Shown here piece by piece: positions 12,514 to 24,900 of a stretch of DNA of 64,000 nucleotides. The notes below the pieces were generated by a model. That model ran no database searches, was not told where the DNA came from, and saw nothing but the letters and a program-made list of their open reading frames with translations. How positions within the stretch are numbered: the stretch's first letter is position 1; the number at the start of each line of letters is the position of its first letter. This DNA is from Dendrocalamus latiflorus (Eukaryota > Streptophyta > Magnoliopsida > Poales > Poaceae), in the NCBI GenBank assembly GCA_017311315.1, contig CM029669.1, positions 19,851,683-19,915,682 of the forward strand. The letters run 5' to 3'. Made by a program: the position numbers and the translations under genes.

Positions 12514-13949
12514 GCGATGGTATCAGAGCATATCGACTGCAGGTCGTGACCTAGTTAGCTTGGCCGTTAGTTTTATGACTAGGAATATTTCTTTAAAATA
12601 CTATTTCCAAAGATATAAGTTACATTGCTCATTCTCATCTCTCTTAGATGATTTCCTCTCATCTATATGCTGCCTTAGCCATTTTACTTCTGAAGCTCTC
12701 TTACCCCAAAGTTCAAAATGAAGAAAATCCGGTACTCCTCTTGTAAATGTTCTATGAAAACACACTTGGGCCAAGAATCATGATGCTTACCCTTGAAACT
12801 TAATTGTTTTATCCTTGGAGGAAACAATAGTGTGAATTTTGGGGGTAAATGAATTGGTGGAGCTTAAATGAATAGATTAACCAGACAGATGAATTAAGTG
12901 ATTCCTGGAGAAATAGAAAGTATGAAACTAATTAAAGGATTGCAACACTGATAAATTGTATAATTCCTGGAAGATTTTTACAATAAAGAAAAAAGGGTAG
13001 GATCGATTGCCAAATGAATTAATAGAGTTTTAAGAAATTGGAGATATGATAACAGCTATCGGAGTACAGGCTTGATTACTAACATTATTCCTGGAAGATG
13101 TTCATGATAATGAATTAATTCGGAGGTTGTCACTGAAGATTTAGGCGGTTACTAGAGGAGCAACTACGATCTTGAATACCATCTTGGATTATTAGGAAGT
13201 CCTGATACACATGACACTGGTGAATTTAAAAGTAATAATGTTGGATAATCATTATAATTCAGAATTGAAGAGTAGATAGACAATAAAGATTTAGGTTAAT
13301 CATTGGAGAAGCAAACTATGAATTTGGATCAAAGACACCAGACTGGATTATTAGGAGGATAGTCTAAGTGCACTTTTTGAAAGTGGAGGTTAAACTATTA
13401 AGGCCGTTGGATTCTAAGCCTTATGTATAAAAGTCGTATGGGAGTGAGTCAACGCATTGATGTATATTTGAACATTGGAAGAGATTAGCATGCTTTGGAA
13501 AAAAAGTATTATAAGGTTTTGTATTACAGAACAAAAAAAAATCCAAGAATGAGTACTGATATAAATCAAATTACATTTGAGTACTTTTCTAGCTTTCCAT
13601 TGATTTCAAAAAGGAAATTTTTGTTTCCCTTCTCTTGCCCTTGCTCCAAAAATCCAAGATTAGGATTGTCGAAAGATGTTTATGAAGATAAGATGGTCTC
13701 ATTTTAAACGGACTATGCAGATGAACCTTGTGCCCTCTTATGTGTGCTTCCCCGAGTAGACGTTGTACTGTCGCCAGATTTTCGTTGGGCCCCGTGCACT
13801 GCCTTCTTGCCCTCGGGCATCTTATTTCGCAGACTCGGGGACAGCTTGCTTTAAAAATTTGAATGGGTTTAGAGTATCTTATCTTTACGATTTAATACTC
13901 ACCTCATGCCGTTCCCTCTCATCTTTTCTGGAAAATCCTATCAGGCCCA
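12514..13949 (+). other. Interior leader of the giant-LTR element, no ORF
   Basis: After the primer-binding site about 1.4 kb carry no long ORF and no recognisable capsid domain. The phrase ATTCCTGGA(A/G)A recurs several times between 12890 and 13100. This is probably untranslated leader or decayed gag sequence. Confidence 0.5.
12518..12530 (+). other. Primer-binding site of the giant-LTR element
   Basis: TGGTATCAGAGCA begins four bases after the LTR end and matches the 3' end of initiator methionine tRNA in complement. Confidence 0.85.
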
Positions 13950-14795
13950 ATGGATAGGAGCAAGGCCACTGCCACAGTCAGAAGCAAGAGAGGAAGGATA
14001 ATAATTGATGCTCGCAATAGTCCCAACCATGTGTACCAACCATCACATGACTTCGCTCTACGGGAAAAGTCAAAGAGAAGCCATCATTATGAAGATAATA
14101 GCAGTCCTGCACCAAGTAAACCCCAAAAGAATGACACTTGTTCCTATGGCCAGGATACTGGACATCGCTCTAGTAAAGGCCCTCAGAAGAGGCAAAGCAA
14201 GTGTTTCGGATGTGGCGACCCGGGACATTACCTGAGGAATTGCCCCATCAAGAGGAAAAACAAGTGAATAATGGATGCCGTCACCATCAGTCTCAATTCC
14301 GACGAAGAAGGACAAGTTGCAAAAGCTCTGTCACTAGACCAGGAAGATACACTGAATAATATATGCAGTGAGTGTGGCAGAGCAGGACATGTCGCACAAT
14401 ACTGCCCTCCTTTACGACAAGTTGGACAAGGAACATGTTTCACTTGTGGGCAAACTGGTCATTACAGCTACAATTGCCCAGTTCCTTATTGTTCATTTTG
14501 CAAGAAATATCACTACCCGGACGACTGCCTCACGAACCTAATAGCATGTAGGCATTGTGGAGAAAAAGGACATGAGAAAAGTCAGTGTACTGCAAGCTGT
14601 CCCAACTGTGAAGGAGACCACCCGCCTGGAGAATGTCCAACAAGAAAGATCACCTGTTTTCTCTGTGAAGGACAAGACCACTGCCCCAAGGATTGCTCCA
14701 TGAACCTGTTGCTGACCAAAGCAGCTGAGATACAACGGACGAGTCTCCAAGCCGCCATAGGGCTTGTCATGCCCAAAGCCAAGGAAGATGACTAA
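13950..14795 (+). CDS. Seven-CCHC zinc-knuckle protein of the giant-LTR element, with in-frame TGA
   Basis: Two ORFs lie in the same frame, 13950-14267 (105 aa) and 14271-14795 (174 aa), separated only by the TGA at 14265-14267. The first is basic and ends with one knuckle, CFGCGDPGHYLRNC. The second begins with an acidic stretch and carries six more: CSECGRAGHVAQYC, CFTCGQTGHYSYNC, CSFCKKYHYPDDC, CRHCGEKGHEKSQC, CPNCEGDHPPGEC and CFLCEGQDHCPKDC. Four of these six are standard CX2CX4HX4C; two are the short CX2CX3HX4C form. CCHC knuckles bind single-stranded RNA or DNA, as in retrotransposon nucleocapsid and CNBP-like cellular proteins. No capsid, protease or polymerase is attached. It could be a gag remnant, a dedicated nucleocapsid-like protein, or a captured host gene. 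Whether the TGA is read through or is a disabling mutation is unknown. Confidence 0.65.
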
Positions 14796-15068
14796 TGTCA
14801 GTTGTCCTTTATTTAAGAGGGGTAGCAAGACAAGAATGTCGAAGGACTACTATGGTGTATAATTACTTTTGGAAGTACTGTTATGATGTATGACTACCTT
14901 GAAGGTACAACAATTGGTAATAGACTTAGTTACGCCAGAGCAAGAGGATTGCAAGATCGTCACGACAAGCTAAACTTTACAGCCTATTGCTAGCCAGATG
15001 TAACCTCCCCTGCTCCCTTCTACTCTACCGGAATCTCGGGGTCGAGATTCATTTAAGGGGGGTAGATT
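14796..15068 (+). other. 3' interior and polypurine tract of the giant-LTR element
   Basis: No ORF. It ends in the purine tract AAGGGGGGTAGA (15055-15066) directly before the 3' LTR, the usual plus-strand primer site. Confidence 0.8.
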
Positions 15069-18000
15069 TGTAACATCCTGGGAAAATTTAAAATTTAAAA
15101 TATGAAGCTTTGGTATTATTTTATAATATGTTTTGTTGAAATTTGGATTTTATGGCATTTTTTCTGAATTGGGGGAGGATTCAAAGATTTTAGAAAAGAT
15201 TCAAAAATAAAACTAATATTAACAATGCCATAAAAAGGGAATATGCAAATCTTGGGAAAAAAAATATTCCAACATGTGTACAGAAGGCTTAGAAAGATAA
15301 GCAAGACATAAAATATAATTATATAAAAGAAACAAAATAAATAAATAATAGTAAGCATGAAGAAAATATATATACATGTATATAAAATAAAGGTGCAAAT
15401 AAATAAATAAAAAGGGATAAATACATGTATGTATATGTACATAAATAGAATAAATATATGTGCAGAAACAAATATAGGAGTCAATAAGAATATATGTACT
15501 AATGTATGAACATGTATATACATACACTAACTAAACATTAAAAAAAAAGAATTGGAGCAAGGCTGGCCGAACGGCCCAGCTCCCCCGTTTTTCCCCCGCC
15601 TACACCGCTGGCCAGCGGGCCCCTCCTCCATTCCGCACCTCTCCCTGGCCTCGCGGGCCCGAGCGCTGCACGCGCGCCTCCCCTCCATCTCGCCCTCTCT
15701 CTCTCTGGTCCTGCGGGCCCCGCGCCTCACCCGCACGTCCTTCTCTCCGCCGCTGGGTTGGCTCCTGCCAGCTTCCTCTTTCTTTCTCCCTCCCCCTGCG
15801 CCTAGCTCTCCTTTTTCTTTTCCCCGTTCCATGGCTGAGCTCGCGCCGCGTCTCCCTCTTTCCTTCTCTCCCCGCGCCATGTCTCGGACCAGCGGTCCCC
15901 AGCGCCCTCCCCCGCGCGTCTACAGGGCCCCACCACCGTCCCGTCGCCATTTACGCCCGCTGCTCCGCTCCGCTCCATCGCCTCACGCAGAGCGCGACGC
16001 TATCTGCAGGCCATCATGCCCCAAATCCTCCCTCAGGATCCTCCGCAGCTGCCCGGTCACTTCCGTTGCCCTGCCACTGCCGCCTGCGCCCGCCGCTGCT
16101 TCCGCCGCTCACGGACGTGACTGCACGGGCGAGCCTCCCGGTGCTAGCCCTATCCGCGCAACAATAAAGGCCGCCGAGCTCGCCAACGTCTTCCCCGCAC
16201 TCCACACTCCCTTATCCTCCCAACAATCGGGTTCTAGTGCCCTCTCCTTCGCCGGCGCCACCCTCCTTCCCCAACCCCGACCACCGCGCTCCCCGCCAGA
16301 TCTCACCACCAAAGTACAATCCCTTCCTCCCGCGCCATCTCCAGAGTACCGTGAGCTCATCTCCGGCCTTCCCCAAGCTCCCCGTGAACCGTACCTCACC
16401 GGCGTCGAAGTTCCCTCCAAGCCACCGCCGCCGCTCGCCGCCGACCCCTCCCCGGCCTCCCACGACCCCGGCCGACCACCCCAGTGGACTCCACATGGTG
16501 CGGGGAACCCATTTCTGCTGCCGCCCGAAACTCACCGGCTCTCCTTCTCCGGTGAGCCCGCCGCCGAACGCCACCGGGTTCCCCCTGTCTTGGGTCCTTG
16601 CTGCCGCTCGGGTTAAAAGCCACCCCGTCCCCGCTTCCGACAGGTAACACTTGGGTCTTTGCTGGCTAGCCGAGCGTGTGGTCAGTGTTGCCGCCTGGGT
16701 TCGATCTCCCCTCCCCGCGCGGTATTAGGAGTAAAAAGTTTTTGGCCCATTTTGCAAAACGGTGGCCAGTGAAACCACACAGAAGTAGTAATTTGATTCA
16801 TAAAGATGCTAAGAATTAATTCGGTTATAGATGAGCTGGACAAAATTTAATCTTGGATTAGTAAATCATTATATGTTAATAGCTAAGGTATGTTAAATCC
16901 TATGTGAGCAATCATTAGATAAGAAATAAAGACAATGTAATATAAGGCTTGATGCTTGAATAATTGCTACATAAGTAATTAATATAGTTTAAATAATCAC
17001 TTGAGGGCTAATTAACAATTAAAGGCATTAATAAAGTGTGGTTTAATGTATGGTCAAAAAGTTAATAAAAATAATGCATCCATACAAGGTACAACTTTAA
17101 TAGAATGTATATGAGTTTAATAAATGCCTATTCATGGATTGGTTATAACCATATATGTAGGATTAGTATGTCTAGGGCATTTATTTTTAAAGTTTAAATC
17201 ATAAATAAAGGGATGAACTAAGGAAAAATTAGGGATAATATGTGGCGGCTAATAGAATTTAGATAAGGCTTTGGAGAGGTTATGTATGAATTAAATTCGG
17301 ATTAGTTGTCCTGGTAAATAGTTAGTGTGACCATGATGTTTAAAGTGTAAATCTGATTAGTTGTTAAGGGCATTAGGAAGGAGAAGTGACTTGGATAAAT
17401 GTCTATATTCCATAAGGATGGCCCTTAATTAGCATGTAAACATATATGCCCAATATTTGTCATGCCACCATTAAACAAACCTTAAAGACACATTTTAATA
17501 TAATCGCCCTCGGTCATCAAGAGTCAAAACAAAATCACGGACATATAAATACTCTAGTCGAATGTGTAACCAATAGCACGAGTGAATATGGTCACATAAA
17601 ATGATACATATCAAGCATTGCTCAGATAGCTAAGTTTAAACCAAAATTTGAAATAAAAATTAAGCATAATAACAGCTAAAGTATAAACAAGATAATAATA
17701 GAACCATCAATTAAATTATAACACAAGCTGGTAGTACATATACGTATGGAGTGTGGTTATATACGTATATAGCAAGCTGGGACCCGTGTAGATAAACCCT
17801 AATCCCAATTAAACTTAGCTTAGTAATTCAGGGAGGTACATAAAATATCATAACACCCGGTGTCAAAAACATAGGCTATAAGCTTAACTTAATAAGCTAA
17901 AAGTTGCAGGCCTTACCTACATATGTATATCACATGCCCTAAGAATCAACGCTTGACAAAACATATCAATCTATAGGATTAACCTAACTCATGGAACTTC

Positions 18001-19980
18001 CCTGATAAATATCAAAATAACAAAAGAAATTGTCAATAAAAAGATCAAGCCATCGTAGTTTACCAGCGACCTTACATCAAATAACCCAAATAACCCATTA
18101 ACTCGTAATAAAACTAAATTGAGTGTATTCGGCTTTATTTGGATCTTTTTGAGTTATTCGCTTTTATTTGGATTCAGTCGTTTATCGCGTAATTAGAAAC
18201 TGGATCCCCGAAGATTCCACGGATCAAGCATGGTTGGAGCGAAGTGATGATAAGGAGTAGAAGCCCAAGAGAAAAGCATCGTGTGAGCTCAAGACCGCGG
18301 TAACCGCGCCAGGCGAGTCAATACTTTGATCATGTTGCTCCTATGTTTTCTGCAAATTACTTTGTTTTAAATTATCAAATTGCATGCTGTTAATTTATAT
18401 GCAAATACATGCTTAGTTTAATATTCTAGTTATGTGTCCATTGATTACCTTGAGTAATATTACCCCTCCTTTGGAATATTTGAATGTGTGAACCTTGTCG
18501 CCCTAGCAAAAATATAATAGTAACATTTCGAAAATAAGTCCGTAATGGTATGCCATGCTTAGCATTGATTAGGAACCGGGGCAAGAAATTGTCCCAAGCA
18601 TCACTTCTATTCATGAGAAATTAATTTGGGCAGTCATGACGGGAATGACTGGTATATGTTGATATGATTACTTTATATTCTCGAAAAACCCCAATATGCT
18701 TAAACATCTGGGCGGATTGGTTCGAGGGTGTGAATGTGTGGTGCAGTGGAAGCACAAAGTGGGTTAGTGGTAGACCGCCCAGATACCACTAAGGACTGAA
18801 TCTTGTCATGTCAACCCGTGTAAAACAGTACAACCACAAGTCTGTAAAGTATAGCTTGGCTTAGTAGATGTGCCGGACCCTGAAAATCATCCTTCCAGGA
18901 GTGGGTAGTGGAGTAGTGCAAGCGGCGGTCTGTGAGACGGCTTGAATGGGACACTCGTAGAGAGTGAAGTTCTGCTGTGGCGGGCTAGCAGGGGAGTAGC
19001 CAGCTGCTAGACGTTCAGAAGGAGGACATCCCGCACAACGTATGGGACCCACCGCAAGTGGGAACGACCCATAGGGTGAAATGATGGAAGGGGCGAGGTA
19101 CTTTGAAAAGTCACTGTGATGGTCTGCTCAACCACATGACTAAGGAATCGTGTGGGGCAACGAGTTGATTGTCTCTTGTGGTGAAAGTGTACAAACTCTG
19201 CAGAGTCAAAACTATTCGAATAGCCGTGCCCACGGTCAAGGGCGGACATGGGAACTTAACCAGATATAGTTCTATTTCAAAATGCTTTGTGGGTGGGAAT
19301 GGAAAAGTGAAAGGGCGATGGACTGCCCTAGTTTGGAATTGTCCTGGGTGTCGTCCCAGCGGTAAGTTAAGCGGCTATAACGCTGAAGAATTGCTATATG
19401 GTGCAGATGCCATGTAACGGTGGATGGAATCTGAATCACTATTAATATTGCATGTTCCTGAACATTACGCTTTTGTTCAAAATGCTAGGTCTTAGGAATT
19501 TTTATATAATTGTATTCAAAAGCACTCTTCGCAAAAATAAAATAAACCTAAGCTATTCTTTGGTTAGCCATACATGTTAAATATTGCATTCTGTGTGTTG
19601 GCTCGCTGAGCACGGGGTCGGAGTGCTCATGCTCGCTTTTGCGACAAAATTCAGAATCAAGAATCACATCACCACGCCTCAGCAACAAGATTGGACAAGA
19701 TGGCAGAGAAGATGAAGATGTCAAGGGTTAGGTCGCGAACCTCCAGTTGGCTGCCTGTGGGCATGTCCTGAAGGTCCCACCTGTGTGCTTCGTTCTTCCG
19801 CTGCTGCAATTTAATGATTTCGGCCTAATCGGCCCATGAGTAAGTCTACTATTAAATTTTACGCTTCCGCATGATATGTATTTTGATATTCATTACTGTA
19901 ACTGTGAGCACTATCTACTGATCCAGGGAATAGTGCAGTAATCACAGAGGAATCCGGATGTTAACATCTGGTTCCCTACA
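15069..19980 (+). repeat. 3' LTR (4,912 bp) of the giant-LTR element
   Basis: Same length as the 5' LTR. Differences seen are 8468 G / 15935 A, 9107 T / 16574 C, 9392 C / 16859 T and 10871 A / 18338 C. All other compared stretches were identical. Confidence 0.92.
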
Positions 19981-20230
19981 GCTCCACTCGTTTTGACGGA
20001 GCTTCTGGGAAGCGGAAGTATCGTGGTTTGCACACCGATACTTCCGGTTGTTCAGACAGAGCACCGATCAATTCCGAGTGTGCTCTCTAGAAAAAGGCTC
20101 CACTCGGTTTTTTGGAGCTTCCAAGTGCCGGAAGTACCGTTTAAGGCCACAAAACTACCACTCTACAGTAGTTTCACTGTTGAATCTCCAGTACTTCTGT
20201 TTTTTCAGACAGAGCACAGATTTGGCTTTC
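19981..20230. repeat. Diverged tandem repeat, right part
   Basis: Continuation of the array broken at 7601. CTCCACTCG, GGAAGTA, CAGACAGAGCAC and GCTCTCT(A/G)GAAAAAGG recur in order. Confidence 0.6.
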
Positions 20231-20868
20231 AATTTTAGTTTTCAATGAATGTATGATCCTAAATTAATCCAATAGCACAAGAATATGTTATCAAGCTATT
20301 TGCCATGATCTCTTAATGGTACGATATTTATCCTATAATTCAGTCTTCCAACCTTTCTCCTAAGACTGGTAAAAATAAAAAGGATCCTAGTCTATACATA
20401 CCTTTGCCTTGAGCCACTTTGATCTTCATGTTGATCCTTAGCATGCGTCTCATCATCAATTTAGGGACTAAGCCTTTAAACACTTAATAAACATGTCAGT
20501 CCCATATTCATATAAATTCATTAATTACCAAAACTATTTTTAGGGGTCTAAATGCTTTCATATGGTCTATTCGTATTGAATATTAATAGCTGATGAATAG
20601 TAGTGGCTAATAGAAGCTGAGGTGTTCATATTGACTTTGGCTGATGAATAGTAGTGGATGATAGAAACGACTGATAGAAGCTAAGTGCATTACGTAAGAA
20701 AGAAAGCAAACGACTTGTAGAATTGTGACACAATAAAATACATAGTGCATTACAATATGCGAAAGTGCAAAGTAGAAGATTACAACATAGCAAGGTACAA
20801 CATGCGAAATCGTAACTCATCCTACTAAAGCATGCACAATGCTATTTTAGAGCGTATCCATGGGCCTA

Positions 20869-21960
20869 TTATACCTCCCAACACTGCCAGCTGGAGACTC
20901 CATATCCCTGTCCTCCAACACTACCAACGTAGTCGTCGTCATCATCAATTTCCAAGTAGTTGTTATTAGGTATTGCTAAGTCGATGATGAAGTTATGCAA
21001 TGTCATAGTCACCGCTATAACTTTCTTCTGTGTCTCCACGTTATAGCTCGGTATGCTCAATAGGATGCACCACTTATTCTTCCAAATGCCGAATGCACTC
21101 TCGATCACATTCCGAAGGGAGTAGTAATGGTAGTTGAAAATTCCTTCGATTCCAACTGGTCGTCCACCTCGCGCGAACTCCAGTACATGGTACCAATAAT
21201 TCCTGTATGGAGCTAGGAACCCCTCCTTATTCAAGTAACCAGAATCCACAAAGTAGTATTTCCCTGTAATGAAATACATTTCAAGAACAAGTTAATGACT
21301 GCACCCAAATACATATAAAAACATGTAGGTAAGAACAAGCAACAGACGTACCTGTGGTGGGTGTGGGAAGCGGTTCACATAAGTCACCATGGAATCCTAT
21401 AGTACTTTCGTGTCGTGCGTGTGCCACCCCACCCAGCACACTCGAAAGTAAATCGGGCGTCGAAGTCACACACCGCAAGCATGTTTTGACTCGCGTATCC
21501 ATAGTGGATGTAGTGCCTTAGTGCTACCTGACTAGGAACCGATACTGCCACATGCTTATCGTCAATCACCCCAATATAGTTCTTGAAATACAGGTCAAAA
21601 CGCGGCTCCTTCAACCTCATATGGATAAAGCGAAACTGTGGGTCCACCAGGCATACAATATTGTGTGCCATTTTGGCCACTGTGTCCAATACCCTGTTGA
21701 ACTAATCACTGACATGATCGGTGGAACTATCAAATCCATTCTATGCCTGTCGATATGACTAAGGGGTGGCACATGCCCATAGGAAAAGTCCAAGCGCCTC
21801 TTTAGAGCTTAGTCGGATGAATCGATCAAAGATCGTAGTCCCACACAAGAGTTTTATGCAATTCATTAAAGACTGACCTCCTCATCTTGAATGTGTCTTT
21901 CCATGAGCGTGGGTGGCTTAGCTACTCCTCGGCCCACTCTAGGCCGGTTTTGTCGGGCAC
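20869..21960 (-). pseudogene. PIF/Harbinger DDE transposase, degenerate
   Basis: Read right to left, fragments in several frames match the family order: WKDTFKMRRSVFNELHKTLV, then SSKEALGLFLWACATP, then FKNYIGVIDDKHVAVSVPS (first catalytic Asp in IDD where relatives have IDG), then AVCDFDARFTFECAGW. After an apparent intron of about 100 bases (GTACGT...TTACAG, near 21265-21360) comes GKYYFVDSGYLNKEGFLAPY and RNVIESAFGIWKN, which keeps the catalytic Glu. The second Asp, normally in an AHDTR-like motif, appears as AHARH. Several stops lie upstream. It would have cut and joined element DNA, with the Myb-like partner binding the ends. It is now inactive. Confidence 0.8.
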
Positions 21961-24900
21961 CGATTAAGGTCCATGGGATGACGACTCCCCCTCATCATCC
22001 CCCTATAGGTGGAACATGGCTTGCTCGGACAGTGCAATAAATGAGCTTGCTGCGATGATGACAGAATCGGTATCTGTCTCCATCATTATTCACGAATCAC
22101 TGGATGATGATATCTGCAAGCATTTCAGGTGGTCATGAGAAAATGCCGTGAACCAGTACCAATCACTTTCTAACTGCAATATAACAAACAACCACTAGAA
22201 CAAATCGAAAAATGAAAATCACACTACCACAACAAAAGCATGCTTGCCTCAATAAACAACAACTCCATCGAGCCACTACTTTCTAATTGCAATACAACAA
22301 ACAGTCATGTACTAACTGCAATACAACAAACAACCACTACTTTTGAGCTAGAATGCTACAACAAATCAGAAAATGAATGCCAGACTACCTAGACTACCTG
22401 AACATGAACAGACAAATCATTGAGTAACTAGCAAAACATTTCCTATCACACATCCCAAAACAAGTAAGTTCTAACTGACAAAACATTTCCTATCACTCGA
22501 CTCAATTTTGCAAGCTCTGGCAGACTCCAATAATCAGCTCAATTTTGCAACAGACAAAGCAAGAAGAACTCAATTTTCTAACAGTTGTACACAATTTTGT
22601 AGCTTAGATCCCAGAATTCCTGAGTAGCAGAACTTACCGAATAAACCACAACATGCTATGTGTGGCTCCAGTCAAGTTCCAATCAGTTTCGATCATAGAG
22701 CCCAAGCAAGTACAGATAAAATACACACTCAACTAGCAGACAGGGCAGTTAAACTCAATTTCATACTCAACTAACAGGCACTTAAGTTAATCAGGTTATA
22801 ACTCAAATAGCAGTGGACAAGCTAATTCAAACCCAAATAACCAAACATGAGAATAAGACAGTACTATCGACAAATACGACAGGAAAGATACTAGCAATAG
22901 GACTCATAATGTGAAAAACTCATTGCTGATGCATGTTGTGCATAAGGCTTTGATCACTTAGAATTCTTATTGTCTGCCTAGCTCCTCCTAATCCAGGCTA
23001 GCCACCCCTCCGGGGTTTTGAAGTTAGCGAACATCTCACAATAGCGGGTGTGCATGAAGAGCAGACTCGCATAATAGTAATCGTCACTATCCTCATGGGC
23101 ACCATTGGCAACGACAACCTCCATAGCTCTTTCATTTGTTCCTTCAACTGGCCCATGGGGCGCGAGGTCACGGAAAGTGTAGAACTCTTTTAGCCTCTTG
23201 ATTGCTTGTAGAAGTCAATGAGTCACTCAAGCTGCACATCCTAGTGGCTCTTCTTTGATTTCTTCCCTTCCGGAGACTCTGGCACATAGCACTATTTCCC
23301 TTTTCCAAAGGCCGATGGGCCACTGTGTGTGGCTCTAGTCGGCTAGTCATTGCCCTTCGCATCCTCGCCGTGAGCAGTGTAACATCCCGAAAATTCGAAA
23401 TTTGAAAATGTGAAGCTTTGAATTATTTTTGCAGAGTATTTTTATTTGAATTTGGAGTTTATGGTATTCCTCTGAAATTTGGTTGAGGTTCCAAAAAGTT
23501 AAAAGGTCAGGAAAGAAATAAACATGTGTAAATAATAGAAAACTAAAATTTTAAATGCGAATCTGAAAAGATGATCAATAAAAGGAAGGGAGAAAATTTG
23601 GTTCCAACATAAGACCCCGTCCTTAAAAATAATGGCAAGAATAACAAGGAAACAAATAATCAAAATGTCAACATAAATGGATATATATGTGTATATATAT
23701 ATACAAATATAAATGTATACATAATTAAATGGGGCACCAACCATTTGATGCCAAAGATTAGTAAGAAGAAAAGGGGCAGAATATGAATAAAACATGCACA
23801 CAAATGTATAAGCCAAAAACAAAAGAAAAGGAAAAAAGAAAATAAAAAGGAAAATAAAAGGGGCCGGGCTGGCCGTCACCCCGGCCCAGCCACTCCCCGC
23901 GCACGCGCACGGCTCAGCGCTCATGCACCTCACGTGGGCCCCGTCTCCACCCCGCGCTTCCTCTCACTGCCGCGCGAGCCCCACGCGCCAGCCCTTCTCT
24001 CCCCCTGGCCAGCGGGCCCGCCCTCGCCCGCACCTCTTCTTCCTCCCCTGTCTCACTCCCCTCTCTGCGCCACAGCGCTTTTCTACCCCGTGGCACGCAT
24101 GCACCAGCTTCACTGCTGCCCCGCTACCTGGCGAGCCTCCTCAAGCGCGCGGCGTAAAAGCCTGCCCGTGTAGTCACACGCGCTAGCCGGATTCCCGCTG
24201 CCACTGCTGCGTGCCATCACCGCTCGACAAGACCACTCGGCCTCGCTCGTTGCCAGCCCTGCTCGCGCGCCTATAAAGCCAGCGCGTCCCTCCGTCCACT
24301 TCGTCACACCCCACACTCTCTCCTGTCCCGAGCAATCGAGCCCGAACACCCTCCATCGCCGGCGAGCCCCTTTCGTCCCCAACTCCGGCCGCCGACCCTC
24401 CTCGTCGTTCCACGCCGCTAGAGCCAAATTCCACGCACCCGACCCATCTCCAGAGCGTCGCGAGGTCGTCCCCGGTTTCACCCGCACCTCCTACCGTCCG
24501 TACCTTGCCGCCACCGAGAGCCCCTCTGAGCTCGCCGCCGCCGCACGCCGCCGACCCCTCCGTCGCCTTTCCCGAGTTTCCGGCGCTCCATTTTGGGCTT
24601 CACCAGTACCTCCCCGGCCACCCATCGCCGACGAGCCCGCCGCCCGTACCCGGCTTAGAGCTCCTCTGTTTCAAGGTGAGGTAACGACGGCTTAAAAGAG
24701 TTGCGCGTCCTATATGGTCAAGAAACACCTTGTGACCGATTGGCTAGCAGCGCTCTCCCCCCCCCCCCGACTCCCCGGCCGCGCGTTCAAGCCCCCGCTC
24801 TGCCGCGCCGGGTTCAGTTTCTTCTTTTATTTCGGACTGACAAGGGGGCCCCACCTGTCAGCGGCTGCAGCCCGGGCGGCCCACTGACAGCAGGGCCCGC

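Larger units (their letters stand above)
7602..19980 (+). mobile_element. Young nonautonomous retrotransposon with giant 4.9-kb LTRs
   Basis: Two direct copies of 4,912 bp (7602-12513 and 15069-19980) start TGTAACATCCTGGG and end TTCCCTACA. They differ at only four positions that I found by eye. A tRNA-Met type primer-binding site (TGGTATCAGAGCA, 12518) follows the first copy and a purine tract (AAGGGGGGTAGA, 15055) precedes the second. The 2,555-bp interior has no protease, integrase, reverse transcriptase or RNase H, only a zinc-knuckle ORF. The flanks are GTTCC and GCTCC, a 5-bp duplication with one mismatch. LTR length and the TGTAACATCC start suggest a gypsy-type affiliation, but this is inference because no pol is present. 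Confidence 0.9.

Noticed and set aside
7602..19980. Segmental tandem duplication of 4.9 kb
   Set aside because: TG/CA ends, primer site, purine tract and flanking duplication show an LTR retrotransposon.
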